Under the pieces are notes generated by a model, which did not search any database, was not told where the DNA came from, and saw nothing but the letters and a program-made list of their open reading frames with translations. Position numbers and translations under genes: made by a program. This document shows positions 1 through 9,131 of a stretch of DNA of 39,317 nucleotides, one piece after another; position 1 is the stretch's first letter, and every line of letters begins with the position of its first letter. This DNA comes from Planctomycetota bacterium (lineage in GTDB: Bacteria; Planctomycetota; UBA1135; UBA2386): positions 10,154-49,470 of the forward strand of contig JAPYTD010000007.1 in assembly GCA_029936315.1 (NCBI GenBank), written 5' to 3'.

Positions 1-37
1 CCGGGGTTCGGTGGCGCCGGTTTGGGTCTTTCAGGTC

Positions 38-1717
38 TTAGAACCCGAAGACGAGTTCCATGCCGTTGCTGGTGGCAAGTTGCAGCACCGTCGCGGCCGA
101 AAGCGCCACGCCTTGCGTCGACATCGTCGAGCCGACGAGTGCGGTGTTGACGGGGACTGGCAGCACGAACGTGCCAGTGCCGCCGACCACCGCGCCGGTT
201 GCGAACAGGCCGATGTCCAGGTTGGTGTACGCAAAGCAGCCGGCCATGCCGACTGGCGTCAGGTCGACCCCCGGGTTCACGACTGCCGAGCCGAAGCCAA
301 CGAAGGCTAGCGGGATGGACGCGTTGTTGACGTTGAGGGCGAAGGTCGCGTTGCCAAGCCCCGGCAGGCCGGTGCTGGTCAGTGTCAGGTTGTCGCAGCC
401 GGTGCCGTAGGCGTTGGCTTGGGCGGAGCCGTAAGACTCCGAGAACAGGAAGTCGAACGTGAACGGCCGGGCGCCGAGCGTGCCGGACACGCCTTCGCGG
501 TAGCCGACAAACAGGCCGCGGTCCACGCGATCGACCGTGGCCGTGAAGTGCGTGCCGTCGGGTGCACCGAAGTTGCCACCGAAGCGCCCTTCGCCGTTCG
601 TGCCACTGATTCGCACGAGGATGCGCTGCCAGCCGTCGTTGACGCCAGCGGTGATCGGCACGCTGCCAATCGTTACGAGTCCGCTGATTGCGTTGGCACC
701 CATGCCACCGTCATTGCGGTCCAACAGGTAGATGTTGGCGCCTTGGTCGTCGCGAACGTAGGTCCATACCAAGCCAGTGTCACCGTTGGCGGTGAAGCCG
801 AGGGCTCCGGTCGGATCGGGGAAGTTGTAGAACGTGCCCGACGTGCCAAAGCCAAAGGACCACATCTCAAGTTCGCCAGCGGCCAACGGTGTGGCGTCGA
901 TGTAGACGTAAGCTTCTGCGGTGTTCTCAATGCCGGGGTCCGAGAGCTGCATCGCGTGGTTGCCGCCACCTGAGGAGTCCCACATTGTCACGGCCAGGCC
1001 GCCTTGCGGGGACGGCGCAATGGAGCTCGGGTTGTTTGAGTCAAGGATGGTCGGGTCGATCACGTGTGGGTTGACGAACGAACCCTGCCAGCCGCCTAGG
1101 TCATCACCGATGGTGAGGCCGTCAAAGGTCTCGAGGTTCGGGATCGACGCCGCCAGGTTGTTGCTGGCGCCAGGCGACCAAGGTTGGAGGCGGAAGTCGT
1201 TGCCGTTGTTGTCTGTGTCGAAGCCGTCGCGCAGACGTGACCAGGTTGTATTGATGCCCTCGATCATCGTCTGGTTAGCCCAGATGCCCTCGCCTTCGGC
1301 GAGCGCCGCGTTGAAGACGCCCTTGTTGGCCTCGTAGATCAGCGTGTCGATGATCGTCGTGCCACTGGTGTCGAACAGCGTGATCGACTCGTTGGAGTTT
1401 TGGAGGAAACCAGACGAGCGCTGGATGTCGATGTTGGGGACCAGCGTGTCGCCGAGCACGAAGTAGCCGCCGGCGGCGATGAAGGTGCCGGGCGGGAACA
1501 CCTCGGTGAAGTTGACGCCATTCGAATCGTCGCCAACCAGGGACCAGCCACTGATGTCGACGGCGCTGGAGGTGCGGTTGAAGAGCTCAACGAACTCGAG
1601 GTCGTCGGTGGACGAGTCGTCATAGCTGAACTCGTTGATGACGACGGGGGCCGTAGAAGTTCCCATTCCGCCTTGCGGTAGGAGCGAGAGTGCGTTGAGC
1701 AGAACTGTGCTAAGCAT
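38..1717 (-). CDS. Secreted lamin-tail-domain protein with planctomycete-type C-terminal domain
   Basis: The 559-residue product has a short hydrophobic N-terminus (MLSTVLLNALSLLPQGG), then a lamin-tail (LTD) domain at about residues 22-160. LTD hallmarks visible are VINEFSYDD, EFVELFNRTS, VDISGWSLVGD, FIAAGGYFVLGD and NESITLFD. A long beta-rich middle (about 165-460) looks like a jelly-roll or lectin-type module. The last 90 residues run through NPGVDLTPVGMAGCFAYTNLD to a closing TSNGMELVFGF, a C-terminal domain type I associate with planctomycete secreted proteins. LTDs in bacteria sit on exported, often surface-bound proteins, and a binding or structural role is inferred. No catalytic motif is seen. 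The frame is open back to 1927, but the upstream part is Arg/Pro/His-rich and not protein-like, so the ATG at 1717 before the hydrophobic segment is preferred. No clear ribosome-binding site is visible. Confidence 0.8.
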   Translation of the reverse strand: MLSTVLLNALSLLPQGGMGTSTAPVVINEFSYDDSSTDDLEFVELFNRTSSAVDISGWSLVGDDSNGVNFTEVFPPGTFIAAGGYFVLGDTLVPNIDIQRSSGFLQNSNESITLFDTSGTTIIDTLIYEANKGVFNAALAEGEGIWANQTMIEGINTTWSRLRDGFDTDNNGNDFRLQPWSPGASNNLAASIPNLETFDGLTIGDDLGGWQGSFVNPHVIDPTILDSNNPSSIAPSPQGGLAVTMWDSSGGGNHAMQLSDPGIENTAEAYVYIDATPLAAGELEMWSFGFGTSGTFYNFPDPTGALGFTANGDTGLVWTYVRDDQGANIYLLDRNDGGMGANAISGLVTIGSVPITAGVNDGWQRILVRISGTNGEGRFGGNFGAPDGTHFTATVDRVDRGLFVGYREGVSGTLGARPFTFDFLFSESYGSAQANAYGTGCDNLTLTSTGLPGLGNATFALNVNNASIPLAFVGFGSAVVNPGVDLTPVGMAGCFAYTNLDIGLFATGAVVGGTGTFVLPVPVNTALVGSTMSTQGVALSAATVLQLATSNGMELVFGF

Positions 1718-2150
1718 GAGGGGTTGTGGTTGTTGACTATCAGGTGAGATCGATGCGGCAAGAACGCAAGGGCCTGCGTGCTTTCCCACCGAACGGTCAT
1801 GGAGGATACGGGCTCTTGTGCGGATGCCAAAGGGGGCGCACGTCATTCTCCTGGGACATGGATTCGGTGTCCGGTAATGCTGCGGCGCTGTCTGACGGTG
1901 CCACGCAAGAGCCGCGCGTTGCATCAACGCAGCAGCATGTCGAGGTCTTGGCGCGTCAGGTCTTGCAGCAATGAACGTTCGTTGCCGAGCACCGCTTCGA
2001 CCAGCTGGTTGCAGGCTCAGTCCTTGCTGCTCATGACCTGGCGCCTGCTACGAACTGTCGTCGGTCCATGTTGGGCATGCTACCCAAGCCGTTGGCGTCA
2101 TGCCCGTGCGGGTCGAAGCGAGTTCCCTTCGCAGCCCGTCCGCTTACAGC
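1718..2150. other. Intergenic region with a possible short gene remnant
   Basis: This 433-base gap separates two minus-strand genes. No RNA gene is recognised; I looked for T-loop-like motifs and found none. On the minus strand, 1924-2016 is a short open stretch of 30 codons with G/C-rich third positions that ends LLQDLTRQDLDMLLR and a stop. It is preceded by two other short frames (one starting MDRRQFVAGA, one MSSKD). This could be the tail of a decayed gene, for example a MarR-like regulator, but the evidence is weak. The region must also hold the promoter of the lamin-tail gene, which I cannot pinpoint. Confidence 0.35.
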
Positions 2151-4100
2151 CTATGCCTTGCGCATTGCCAGCTCTTCTCGCACGCGCGCGTCAAGTTCCT
2201 CTGCCGTGAATGGCTTCTCGATGATGCGCACCCCGGAAGCCAGCTGGCCTTGCGGCACCAGGCCGTCACGTGGGTGTCCGGACATGAACAGAACCGACAG
2301 CTCGGGCCGTTCCGGGCGCAGTCGCTCGAACAGTTCGTGGCCGTTGAGGCCTGGCATGACGACATCCGAAAGAAGCAAATCGATCGCGCCCTCGTACTCG
2401 CGTGCTACCTCCAGGGCTCGTAAGCCACTCGATGCGCCGAGCACATGATAGCCCGACCCCATCAGCAACTTGATTACGAGGCTCAGAACCTGTTGCTCGT
2501 CTTCGACCACAAGGATCGTCGCTGTGCCGGCTTCATGCGGCACCGGCTTGGGGGCCTCGGGCGCGACGACGGCCTCGTCGCTCGGCGGTAGGATGACTTG
2601 AAACTGGGTTCCGTGACCGGGTTCACTCTCAGCCGTGATGTAGCCGTCATGCTGGCGAACGATGCCATGCACGATGGATAGCCCCAGGCCGGTTCCCTTG
2701 TCGGCGTCCTTGGTTGTAAAGAACGGTTCGAAGACGCGCTCCAGAGTGGCTGCCTCCATGCCGTGTCCCGTGTCCGCGACGGTGAGTTGCAGGAACGTTC
2801 CGGCGGTGCCGAGAACGCGGGCCAGGCGATTGTCTTCAGCCACGGCGAGCTGCTTGACGGCGATCCGCAGAATGCCCCCGTCGGGCATGGAGTCGGCTGC
2901 GTTGGTGGCGAGGTTCATGAGGACCTGCTCAACAGCAGCTGCGTCCGCCAAGATCGCCGGCAGACCCTCTTCGATGGACACGGCAAACTCGATCACATCG
3001 GGTACGAGGCGACGCAGCATGCTCATCGTGTGAGCGACCAGGTCGCCAAGGTCCAGCGGTTGTAGGTTGAGTCGTTGTTTGCGGCCGAAGGCCAACAGGC
3101 GAGTCGTCAGGTCTCGACCACGTTTGGCTGCGGTGCAAATCTCTTGTAGGGCACTGCGGGTGTCGTCAGGCAACCCTGGCCTCGATACCTCCAGGTCGGA
3201 GTACGACAAGATCGGCGTAAGCAGATTGTTGAAGTCGTGGGCTACGCCGGCTGCGAGCTGTCCGATGATCTCCATCTTCTGCGCCTGGCGCAGGCTCTCT
3301 TCCAGAGTCATGCGTTCGCGGTCGACGTCCTCACGTTGCAGTTGCCGCATCTTGGTGATGTCGCGCTTGATGCCGACAAACACGGGGGGCAGGCCATCGC
3401 CGCGTTCCACGGCGAACGCCGAAAGATCGATTTGGCGTTCGACGCCGTTCTTTGCCCGCGACGTTAGTTCGCCGCGGTACTCGCCATCATCTGCTAGCGC
3501 TTTGCCAACGTCTGCGAACACGCCGGGGCCAAGGTGAATGGCCGGTGTCTTGCCGGCCAGTTCCTCATCCGAGAACCCAAACATGGCAAGGTGTGCTTGG
3601 TTCTGTCGGAGGTAGCGGCCTTCATGATCGATGATCGCAATGGCCTCGTTGGCGTTCTCGAAGATCCGCTGGAACAGGTCGCGTTCGAAGGTGTGTGATT
3701 GCTCTAAATCGGAGCGACTCTGCGTTTGATGCACCGCATCATCTATTAGCGGCCGCGAGACTGCGCAGAACAGCTGCTGGCCATTGACCTCAAACGCGCT
3801 GACGTGAACCTCGACTGCATGTGTGCTGCCGTCCGCGTGACGGTGCACCCCTTGCCTCACAACCTCGCCGGAATCGAGCACGCCTTGCCCGTGGTCTTCA
3901 AAGACCATCTGGTGTTCTTGTTCGATGTCGGAGACGTTGCATTCGAGCAATTGCTCTCGCGAATAGCCCACCGATGCACAGGCGTGCGCGTTCACGTCGA
4001 CGAAGCGACCGCGCACATCATGAACGAATACGCTCACTGCCGCGTGATCCAGAAGCGCTCGCAAGAAGTGCGGCGAAGTGCACAGGTTGCTGGAGGACAT
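2151..4100 (-). CDS. Hybrid sensor histidine kinase (PAS-PAS-HisKA-HATPase-REC)
   Basis: A soluble two-component hybrid kinase of 649 residues. Domains in order are PAS at about 12-120; a second PAS at about 138-250 ending in the PAC-like [12 protein letters not shown]; a HisKA dimerisation helix with the H-box [16 protein letters not shown] (phospho-accepting His288); a HATPase with N-box [16 protein letters not shown]1 [16 protein letters not shown] and G2 [13 protein letters not shown]; and a C-terminal receiver at about 527-645. The receiver has the acidic pair E533/D534, phospho-acceptor D579 (LLSDVVMPG), S607 and K629 (IIEKPF). No membrane segment or signal peptide is visible, so it probably senses a cytoplasmic cue through its PAS domains. 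A terminal receiver usually passes phosphate on via an Hpt protein or response regulator, and none is encoded nearby. A TTG at 4103 directly precedes the ATG used here. Confidence 0.93.
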   Translation of the reverse strand: MSSSNLCTSPHFLRALLDHAAVSVFVHDVRGRFVDVNAHACASVGYSREQLLECNVSDIEQEHQMVFEDHGQGVLDSGEVVRQGVHRHADGSTHAVEVHVSAFEVNGQQLFCAVSRPLIDDAVHQTQSRSDLEQSHTFERDLFQRIFENANEAIAIIDHEGRYLRQNQAHLAMFGFSDEELAGKTPAIHLGPGVFADVGKALADDGEYRGELTSRAKNGVERQIDLSAFAVERGDGLPPVFVGIKRDITKMRQLQREDVDRERMTLEESLRQAQKMEIIGQLAAGVAHDFNNLLTPILSYSDLEVSRPGLPDDTRSALQEICTAAKRGRDLTTRLLAFGRKQRLNLQPLDLGDLVAHTMSMLRRLVPDVIEFAVSIEEGLPAILADAAAVEQVLMNLATNAADSMPDGGILRIAVKQLAVAEDNRLARVLGTAGTFLQLTVADTGHGMEAATLERVFEPFFTTKDADKGTGLGLSIVHGIVRQHDGYITAESEPGHGTQFQVILPPSDEAVVAPEAPKPVPHEAGTATILVVEDEQQVLSLVIKLLMGSGYHVLGASSGLRALEVAREYEGAIDLLLSDVVMPGLNGHELFERLRPERPELSVLFMSGHPRDGLVPQGQLASGVRIIEKPFTAEELDARVREELAMRKA

Positions 4101-4570
4101 CAAGTCGAATATTGTTGCTGCAACTTGGTCCAGTGCAAGTAGCTAGGTACATATGTCGGGATCCGACTCTCAGTCGGGCGTCTCCTTGGCACGATCTTCA
4201 GGACGCGTTCTGTGTCCGGTTGGCAGACCTGTAGGGATCACCTGGGACTTGCGCGGTTTGCCGGACTAGGTCGTGCGATCAGCCTGGGGTCTCTCCCGAC
4301 CGACTGCATGAGGTGACGAGCAGCAGTTCGGACTGGGTCCGCGGCTGGCGTGGTAACCTGTTCGTGCTGCTCGACCTGCACGACGTCGAGTGCTGGTGAC
4401 AGCGTAGACGCCCTACCGGGTTCCAACCTACGAACCTTCCGTGCTCGATCCTCACGGGCAAATCGAAGTCTTGACGGGTAGTTCGCGCGGTCCGTGGCTG
4501 AATACGCCTCATCGCTGCGTAGTTCGCGCGATTTGGTGATGTGGCTACGATCCCGTGCCTAATAGCAGAT

Positions 4571-4645
4571 CTAGCCGTTCAGCAGGGCCAGAAGGAACAG
4601 CATGCCGAGCGCCAACAAAGTCAGCGTCACGGATGTGCGGTTCAT
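4571..4645 (-). CDS. Possible 24-residue single-span membrane protein
   Basis: A short minus-strand frame encodes a 24-residue peptide starting MNRTSVTLTLLALG. It is almost wholly one hydrophobic helix after a polar N-terminus, and ends LLALLNG. Codon third positions are strongly G/C (as in real genes here), whereas the same frame upstream of 4645 is not and includes a run of His codons from the TGG microsatellite. An alternative ATG at 4681 would add 12 residues. No ribosome-binding site is visible before either start. Small membrane peptides like this are known in bacteria as regulators or assembly factors, but nothing identifies this one. It could also be chance. Confidence 0.3.
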   Translation of the reverse strand: MNRTSVTLTLLALGMLFLLALLNG

Positions 4646-4690
4646 GCCAGCGGTCGAGGTAGTGGTGGTTCCTACTCGCATGGGCTTGGG

Positions 4691-4709
4691 GTGGTGGTGG
4701 TGGTGGTGG
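4691..4709. repeat. TGG microsatellite
   Basis: About six GTG/TGG units in tandem lie in non-coding sequence, with shorter GTGGTGG echoes at about 4661 and 4739. The repeat is the source of the apparent His tract in a minus-strand frame. Such tracts can vary by slippage. Confidence 0.85.
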
Positions 4710-4890
4710 GGCAAGAATGTCTCCAGTGTGGTGATACTGGGTGGTGGTGACTCTCTCAGGACATGCTTAGGTAGTCTGAAGCTCCGTTCTGGTTGCAGAC
4801 AGCACACGTCTAAGCAACGCAGGAAAGTTCTGAATGGTTCTCAATCGTTGTACCTAGTTAGGACCGAGGCGAAGCCAATCGCACGTCAGT

Positions 4891-4924
4891 TTGAAAGTGT
4901 TTCTCGGCCCATTATGGCTACATT
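4891..4924 (+). promoter_or_regulatory. Candidate metK promoter
   Basis: TTGAAA (4891-4896) could be a -35. Possible -10 elements are TATGGC (4913-4918, spacer 16) or TACATT (4919-4924, spacer too long at 22). Neither pairing is ideal, so this is only a candidate. It sits about 100 bases before the metK start, leaving room for a structured leader. Confidence 0.3.
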
Positions 4925-4945
4925 ACTCGGCTAAATGTGTGCTTC

Positions 4946-4995
4946 TCGGTAGGACCACTGCCGATCCATGCGCGCTTGGTTTCGCCGGCGCGTAA
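4946..4995 (+). promoter_or_regulatory. Structured leader upstream of metK
   Basis: Two potential RNA hairpins lie between the candidate promoter and metK. The first pairs TCGGTAG (4946-4952) with CTGCCGA (4958-4964) over a 5-base loop, with one G-U pair. The second can form between CGCGC at about 4971 and GCGCG at about 4989. I do not recognise the conserved core of a SAM-I, SAM-II or SAH riboswitch. metK leaders are often SAM-controlled, so a lineage-specific element is possible but unproven. Confidence 0.25.
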
Positions 4996-5020
4996 CAAAA
5001 CGATAGCCCTCCACCGTCTC

Positions 5021-6181
<1,161 letters not shown>

Positions 6182-6197
6182 GACCTTCGCGGTTGTT

Positions 6198-6228
6198 CGG
6201 GCCTTATGGGGCCTGAGGCCGTTTTTTT
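6198..6228 (+). terminator. Rho-independent terminator after metK
   Basis: A G/C-rich stem (CGG-CCT at 6198-6204 with one bulge, pairing with AGGCCG at 6216-6221) is followed directly by seven T residues (6222-6228). It lies 17 bases past the metK stop. Confidence 0.75.
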
Positions 6229-6373
6229 CGGCTGGTAGCTGACAACCTTGGGCCGACTGCGGTCCCGCCTTCCATACTTCCGATAACCGGTTTCCGGCTG
6301 GAAGTTGGTTTCGCGGCGGTTGTTCGCGACTATTGATGGATGCGAACCCGAGCGAATCCGGGGCGAGGTTGTC

Positions 6374-7471
6374 ATGCAAGAGCAAGAAGTCGAAGTCTCC
6401 TTTTGTGATCTGTGCGGCACCTCCGTGCCCGCTGGTGATATCGAAGGCCGCAAAGCGGTTCAGCATCAGGGCAAGACGGTGGGCGCCTGCTGCCTGACGG
6501 TGCTGCGCGAAGGAGGCGCTGGCCCCGCTGCCGCGGTATTGACGCCGGTGGCTTCTGCCGGCAGGGCCGTGAGCGACAAGTCTGGGGGAGACGGTGGCCG
6601 ACTGTTGACGGTCGCAATCGTGTTGCTGGCGGCGTTTGCCGGCGGCATCATGTTTCTCGATAGCCGCGTGTCGCGCCTTGAAGTTGCTTGGACCGATTCG
6701 GCGAGTGATGCCGCCAAGCGCCAGAAAGCGGACAGTGAAGCCCTGCTAGGGCTTTCCGTAAAGGCCGATGGTCTGGCGGCTCGCTCGGATCTCGATGTGC
6801 TTGAGAAGAAGACGATCGCGCTGGGCAAATCACTCGATGAGATGACCAAGGAAGCCAAGCAGCGGCAAACGGTGCTAGAGCAACAAGTCGGCGGCCTTGG
6901 CAGTCGGCTTACCGAAACCACCAACAAGCTCGTCGACTACCGTCCGCTGTTCGAAGATCTGCGCCAGCGCCACACGCGTGCGATGGCCGCGATCGAAGGC
7001 ATGCGCAGCGAGGTGGCGGCAGTGCCGGCCTCGGTCGTTGCCGTGGCGGATGGTGGTGATCCGGTCCCGGTTGTTGGACCGGAAGTGCCGGCTGAACTGG
7101 CCGAGCACGTGCGCAAGTTGGCCGCCGCCGATCCGGCCGTGCGCTTCGAGGCTGTCGATGTCCTCGTAGACAGCAAGAACCTCAAGGTGCTCCCGTTCCT
7201 GTTGCCACTGGCCAAGGATCCCGATGCGTTTGTGCGACGGTTGACGGTCGAAGGTCTGCGGGAATTCCAGAAGGCGGAAGTGGTCGACGCGTTGATCGAG
7301 GCTCTGCGGGACGAAGACGAAAACGTTTGTGACACCGCTTGGCGGTCGCTGCGCGACGTGACGGGACAGAAGTTCAAGTTCGATGCAGCCGCCAACAAGG
7401 AAGCTCGCGGTCGTGCCGCCAAGGCGTGGCAGGACTGGTGGGCCAAGGCGCGACCAACGTTCGGCACGTAA
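6374..7471 (+). CDS. Zinc-ribbon / transmembrane / coiled-coil / HEAT-repeat protein
   Basis: Unnamed family; 365 residues. The N-terminus carries a small Cys cluster (C11-x2-C14, then C39-C40, with H31) that looks like a zinc ribbon or treble clef: FCDLCGTSVPAGD then GKTVGACCL. One transmembrane helix follows (about 77-95), then a long coiled coil (about 97-190). A C-terminal pair of HEAT-type helical repeats (about 230-330) contains AADPAVRFEAVDVLVD and KDPDAFVRRLTVEGLREF, and ends in a Trp-rich AWQDWWAKA. The zinc cluster is presumably cytoplasmic and the coil plus HEAT part extracytoplasmic, though topology is inferred. The ATG at 6374 is used because GGGGCGAGG lies just before it and the Cys cluster starts at residue 11. 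A membrane-anchored scaffold is a reasonable guess and no enzyme is evident. Confidence 0.8.
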   Translation: MQEQEVEVSFCDLCGTSVPAGDIEGRKAVQHQGKTVGACCLTVLREGGAGPAAAVLTPVASAGRAVSDKSGGDGGRLLTVAIVLLAAFAGGIMFLDSRVSRLEVAWTDSASDAAKRQKADSEALLGLSVKADGLAARSDLDVLEKKTIALGKSLDEMTKEAKQRQTVLEQQVGGLGSRLTETTNKLVDYRPLFEDLRQRHTRAMAAIEGMRSEVAAVPASVVAVADGGDPVPVVGPEVPAELAEHVRKLAAADPAVRFEAVDVLVDSKNLKVLPFLLPLAKDPDAFVRRLTVEGLREFQKAEVVDALIEALRDEDENVCDTAWRSLRDVTGQKFKFDAAANKEARGRAAKAWQDWWAKARPTFGT

Positions 7472-7478
7472 ACGCGCC

Positions 7479-7517
7479 CGACAAGCTCGCGCGACAAACT
7501 CGCGTGACAAACTCGCG
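7479..7517. repeat. Three tandem copies of a 13-base repeat
   Basis: Three head-to-tail copies of (C/T)GACAA(A/G)CTCGCG run from just past the stop of the HEAT protein gene towards pyruvate kinase. Copies differ at one or two bases. The repeat sits directly upstream of the likely pyruvate kinase promoter, so it could be a regulator-binding array or a slippage product. Confidence 0.85.
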
Positions 7518-7520
7518 TGA

Positions 7521-7547
7521 TTGGATCCGCCGCGGGCCTGCTACAAG
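7521..7547 (+). promoter_or_regulatory. Candidate pyruvate kinase promoter
   Basis: TTGGAT (7521-7526) and TACAAG (7542-7547), separated by 15 bases, resemble a weak sigma-70 type promoter. The -10 motif ends 9 bases before the ATG, implying a very short leader, like several other genes here. Confidence 0.3.
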
Positions 7548-7556
7548 TTCTGGCTC

Positions 7557-8996
7557 ATGGCATGGCATAATCGCACGAAAATCGTCGCCACTCTTGGCCC
7601 CTCGAGCAATACAGACGAGATGGTCGAGCAGCTGATTCGCGTCGGCGTCGATGTGTTTCGCATCAACTGCGCGCACGCCGATCACGAAGAAATCGGCCAG
7701 CTAGTCAGGCGCGTTCGCCGGCAAGCCAAGCGCGTTGGCCGTACGGTCGGGATCCTCGCAGACCTTCAGGGTCCTAAAATTCGCGTCGGCAAACTGAAGA
7801 ACTCCGAGCCGATCTACCTCAAGCGAGGCGACACGGTCATCATCGATGTCACGCCGAACACGATCGGGGAGGTCCAGAAGGACGGCATCATTCGTATCGG
7901 CACGGGCTACGGGCGCTTGGCCAAGGACGTGTCCAAGGGCGAGCGCATCTTGCTGGATGACGGCAACCTCGAGGTCAAGGTGACCAAGGTGGATGGACCG
8001 TGTATCTACACGCGCGTCGTCTACGGCGGCATGTTGATTCAGTCGAAGGGCATCAATCTGCCGGGCACCAAGGTCTCGGCGAGCTGCTTGTCGAAGAAGG
8101 ACTTGGCCGACCTGACTTGTGTGCTGCAGAACGAAGTCGACTTTGTCGCCCTGTCGTTCGTGCGCGAGGCTTCCGACGTCGTGGAACTGCGCAAGCACGT
8201 CAAGAACCGTGGTGGCGATGTGCACATCATCGCGAAGATCGAGCGCCCCGAAGCGGTCAAGAACTTGCCGGCGATCCTCGCTGTGTCCGATGCTTTGATG
8301 GTGGCGCGCGGCGACATGGGCGTTGAGATGGGGCCGGAAGCGGTGCCACCGGTGCAGAAGCGCATCATCGAGTTGGCTAACCAGGCCAAGAAGCCGGTCA
8401 TTACGGCGACCCAGATGTTGGAGTCGATGATCGTCAATCCGCGCCCGACGCGCGCCGAGGCGTCCGACGTCGCCAACGCCATCTACGACGGCACCTCAGC
8501 CGTCATGTTGTCCGGCGAGACGGCCTCCGGCAAATACCCGGTGCGAACGGTCAAGACGATGGAGAAGATCGTGCGGTCCGCCGAGCGCGAGGCCTACTCG
8601 GAGATGGGCCAGCGCCACCGGCGCGGCAAGCTACCACTGGAGCCCACCGAGGCTACCGTGCGCGCTGCCGCCCTGGCCGCATACAACGTTCAGGCCAAGT
8701 TGATCGTGTGCTACACCGAGACGGGTTCGACCGCCGTCCAGCTCGCTGGTGAGCGCCCGCCGACCCATATCGTGGGCTTTACCCCGAGCCAACGCACCGT
8801 GCAGCGCCTGGCGCTCATCTGGGGCGTGATCCCGCGCAAGATCGCGGCGGGGCGCACCAGCACGCAGCTGATTCTCTACGGAGACCGGGTGCTGCAGTCG
8901 GACAATCTGGTCAAGGCTGGAGACCGCATCGTGCAGATCGCTGGAACCGTGCGCCAGGCGGGCCTGACCAACACAATGAGCATTCGCACGATCTAG
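7557..8996 (+). CDS. pyk: Pyruvate kinase
   Basis: Last step of glycolysis: phosphoenolpyruvate plus ADP gives pyruvate plus ATP, in the cytosol. The 479 residues match the family. The barrel starts with NRTKIVATLGPSS; the active-site region has IIAKIERPEAVKN, VARGDMGVEMG and ITATQMLESMI; the allosteric C-domain follows (about 350-479). Two points are unusual. The usual NFSHG motif reads NCAHAD, replacing the potassium-ligand Ser by Ala. The D(T/L)xGPxIR motif reads ADLQGPKIR, with Lys74 where potassium-dependent enzymes have Glu. In this family Lys at that site marks potassium-independent enzymes, so independence is predicted. The ATG at 7557 is chosen; a TTG at 7521 would add 12 residues outside the family. 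Confidence 0.96.
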   Translation: MAWHNRTKIVATLGPSSNTDEMVEQLIRVGVDVFRINCAHADHEEIGQLVRRVRRQAKRVGRTVGILADLQGPKIRVGKLKNSEPIYLKRGDTVIIDVTPNTIGEVQKDGIIRIGTGYGRLAKDVSKGERILLDDGNLEVKVTKVDGPCIYTRVVYGGMLIQSKGINLPGTKVSASCLSKKDLADLTCVLQNEVDFVALSFVREASDVVELRKHVKNRGGDVHIIAKIERPEAVKNLPAILAVSDALMVARGDMGVEMGPEAVPPVQKRIIELANQAKKPVITATQMLESMIVNPRPTRAEASDVANAIYDGTSAVMLSGETASGKYPVRTVKTMEKIVRSAEREAYSEMGQRHRRGKLPLEPTEATVRAAALAAYNVQAKLIVCYTETGSTAVQLAGERPPTHIVGFTPSQRTVQRLALIWGVIPRKIAAGRTSTQLILYGDRVLQSDNLVKAGDRIVQIAGTVRQAGLTNTMSIRTI

Positions 8997-9042
8997 CTCC
9001 CCGGAGCATGTTCCCCTGGGCGCGAAGGGGTGCGGTTCGCCG

Positions 9043-9121
9043 TTGACACAGTGTGCCTTCCCGCTAGTCTGTTCGCCCCTTATCCGGCGTCAGCAGCTCA
9101 GACTGATGGCGCCCAGCTGAC
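9043..9121 (+). promoter_or_regulatory. rplM-rpsI promoter and leader hairpin
   Basis: A perfect -35 TTGACA (9043-9048) is followed after 16 bases by TAGTCT (9065-9070). This is the best sigma-70-like promoter in the window. The leader contains a 6-bp perfect inverted repeat, GTCAGC (9089-9094) with GCTGAC (9116-9121). L13 represses its own operon in E. coli, so the leader may be a control site, but that is inference. Confidence 0.65.
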
Positions 9122-9131
9122 GTAACTGATC

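Larger units (their letters stand above)
4101..5020. other. Long poorly coding gap between hybrid kinase and metK
   Basis: This region is 920 bases with no convincing conventional gene. It holds a 12-base direct repeat (GTAGTTCGCGCG at 4478-4489 and 4519-4530), a TGG microsatellite, one possible tiny membrane protein on the minus strand (4571-4645), and the promoter and leader of metK near its right end. Frames in 4150-4560 give Arg/Ser/Cys-rich products unlike proteins. I found no tRNA, tmRNA, SRP RNA or RNase P RNA signature. It is less biased to G/C third positions than the flanking genes, consistent with non-coding or decayed sequence. Confidence 0.6.

Noticed and set aside
1780-1860. Possible tRNA-like translation (GIRTRARILHDRSVG) in the gap upstream of the lamin-tail gene
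   Set aside because: No T-loop consensus, acceptor stem or cloverleaf can be formed on either strand.
4425-4440. GGGTTCCAACC resembling a tRNA T-arm
   Set aside because: The loop has C where a purine is required, and no matching acceptor or anticodon arm is nearby.
4478-4530. 12-base direct repeat that might flank a mobile element
   Set aside because: Only 29 bases separate the copies, and there are no terminal inverted repeats or transposase; likely chance or minor slippage.
4646-4807. N-terminal extension with a run of six His before the tiny membrane peptide
   Set aside because: The His run is the TGG microsatellite read in one frame, and codon bias is lost upstream of 4645.
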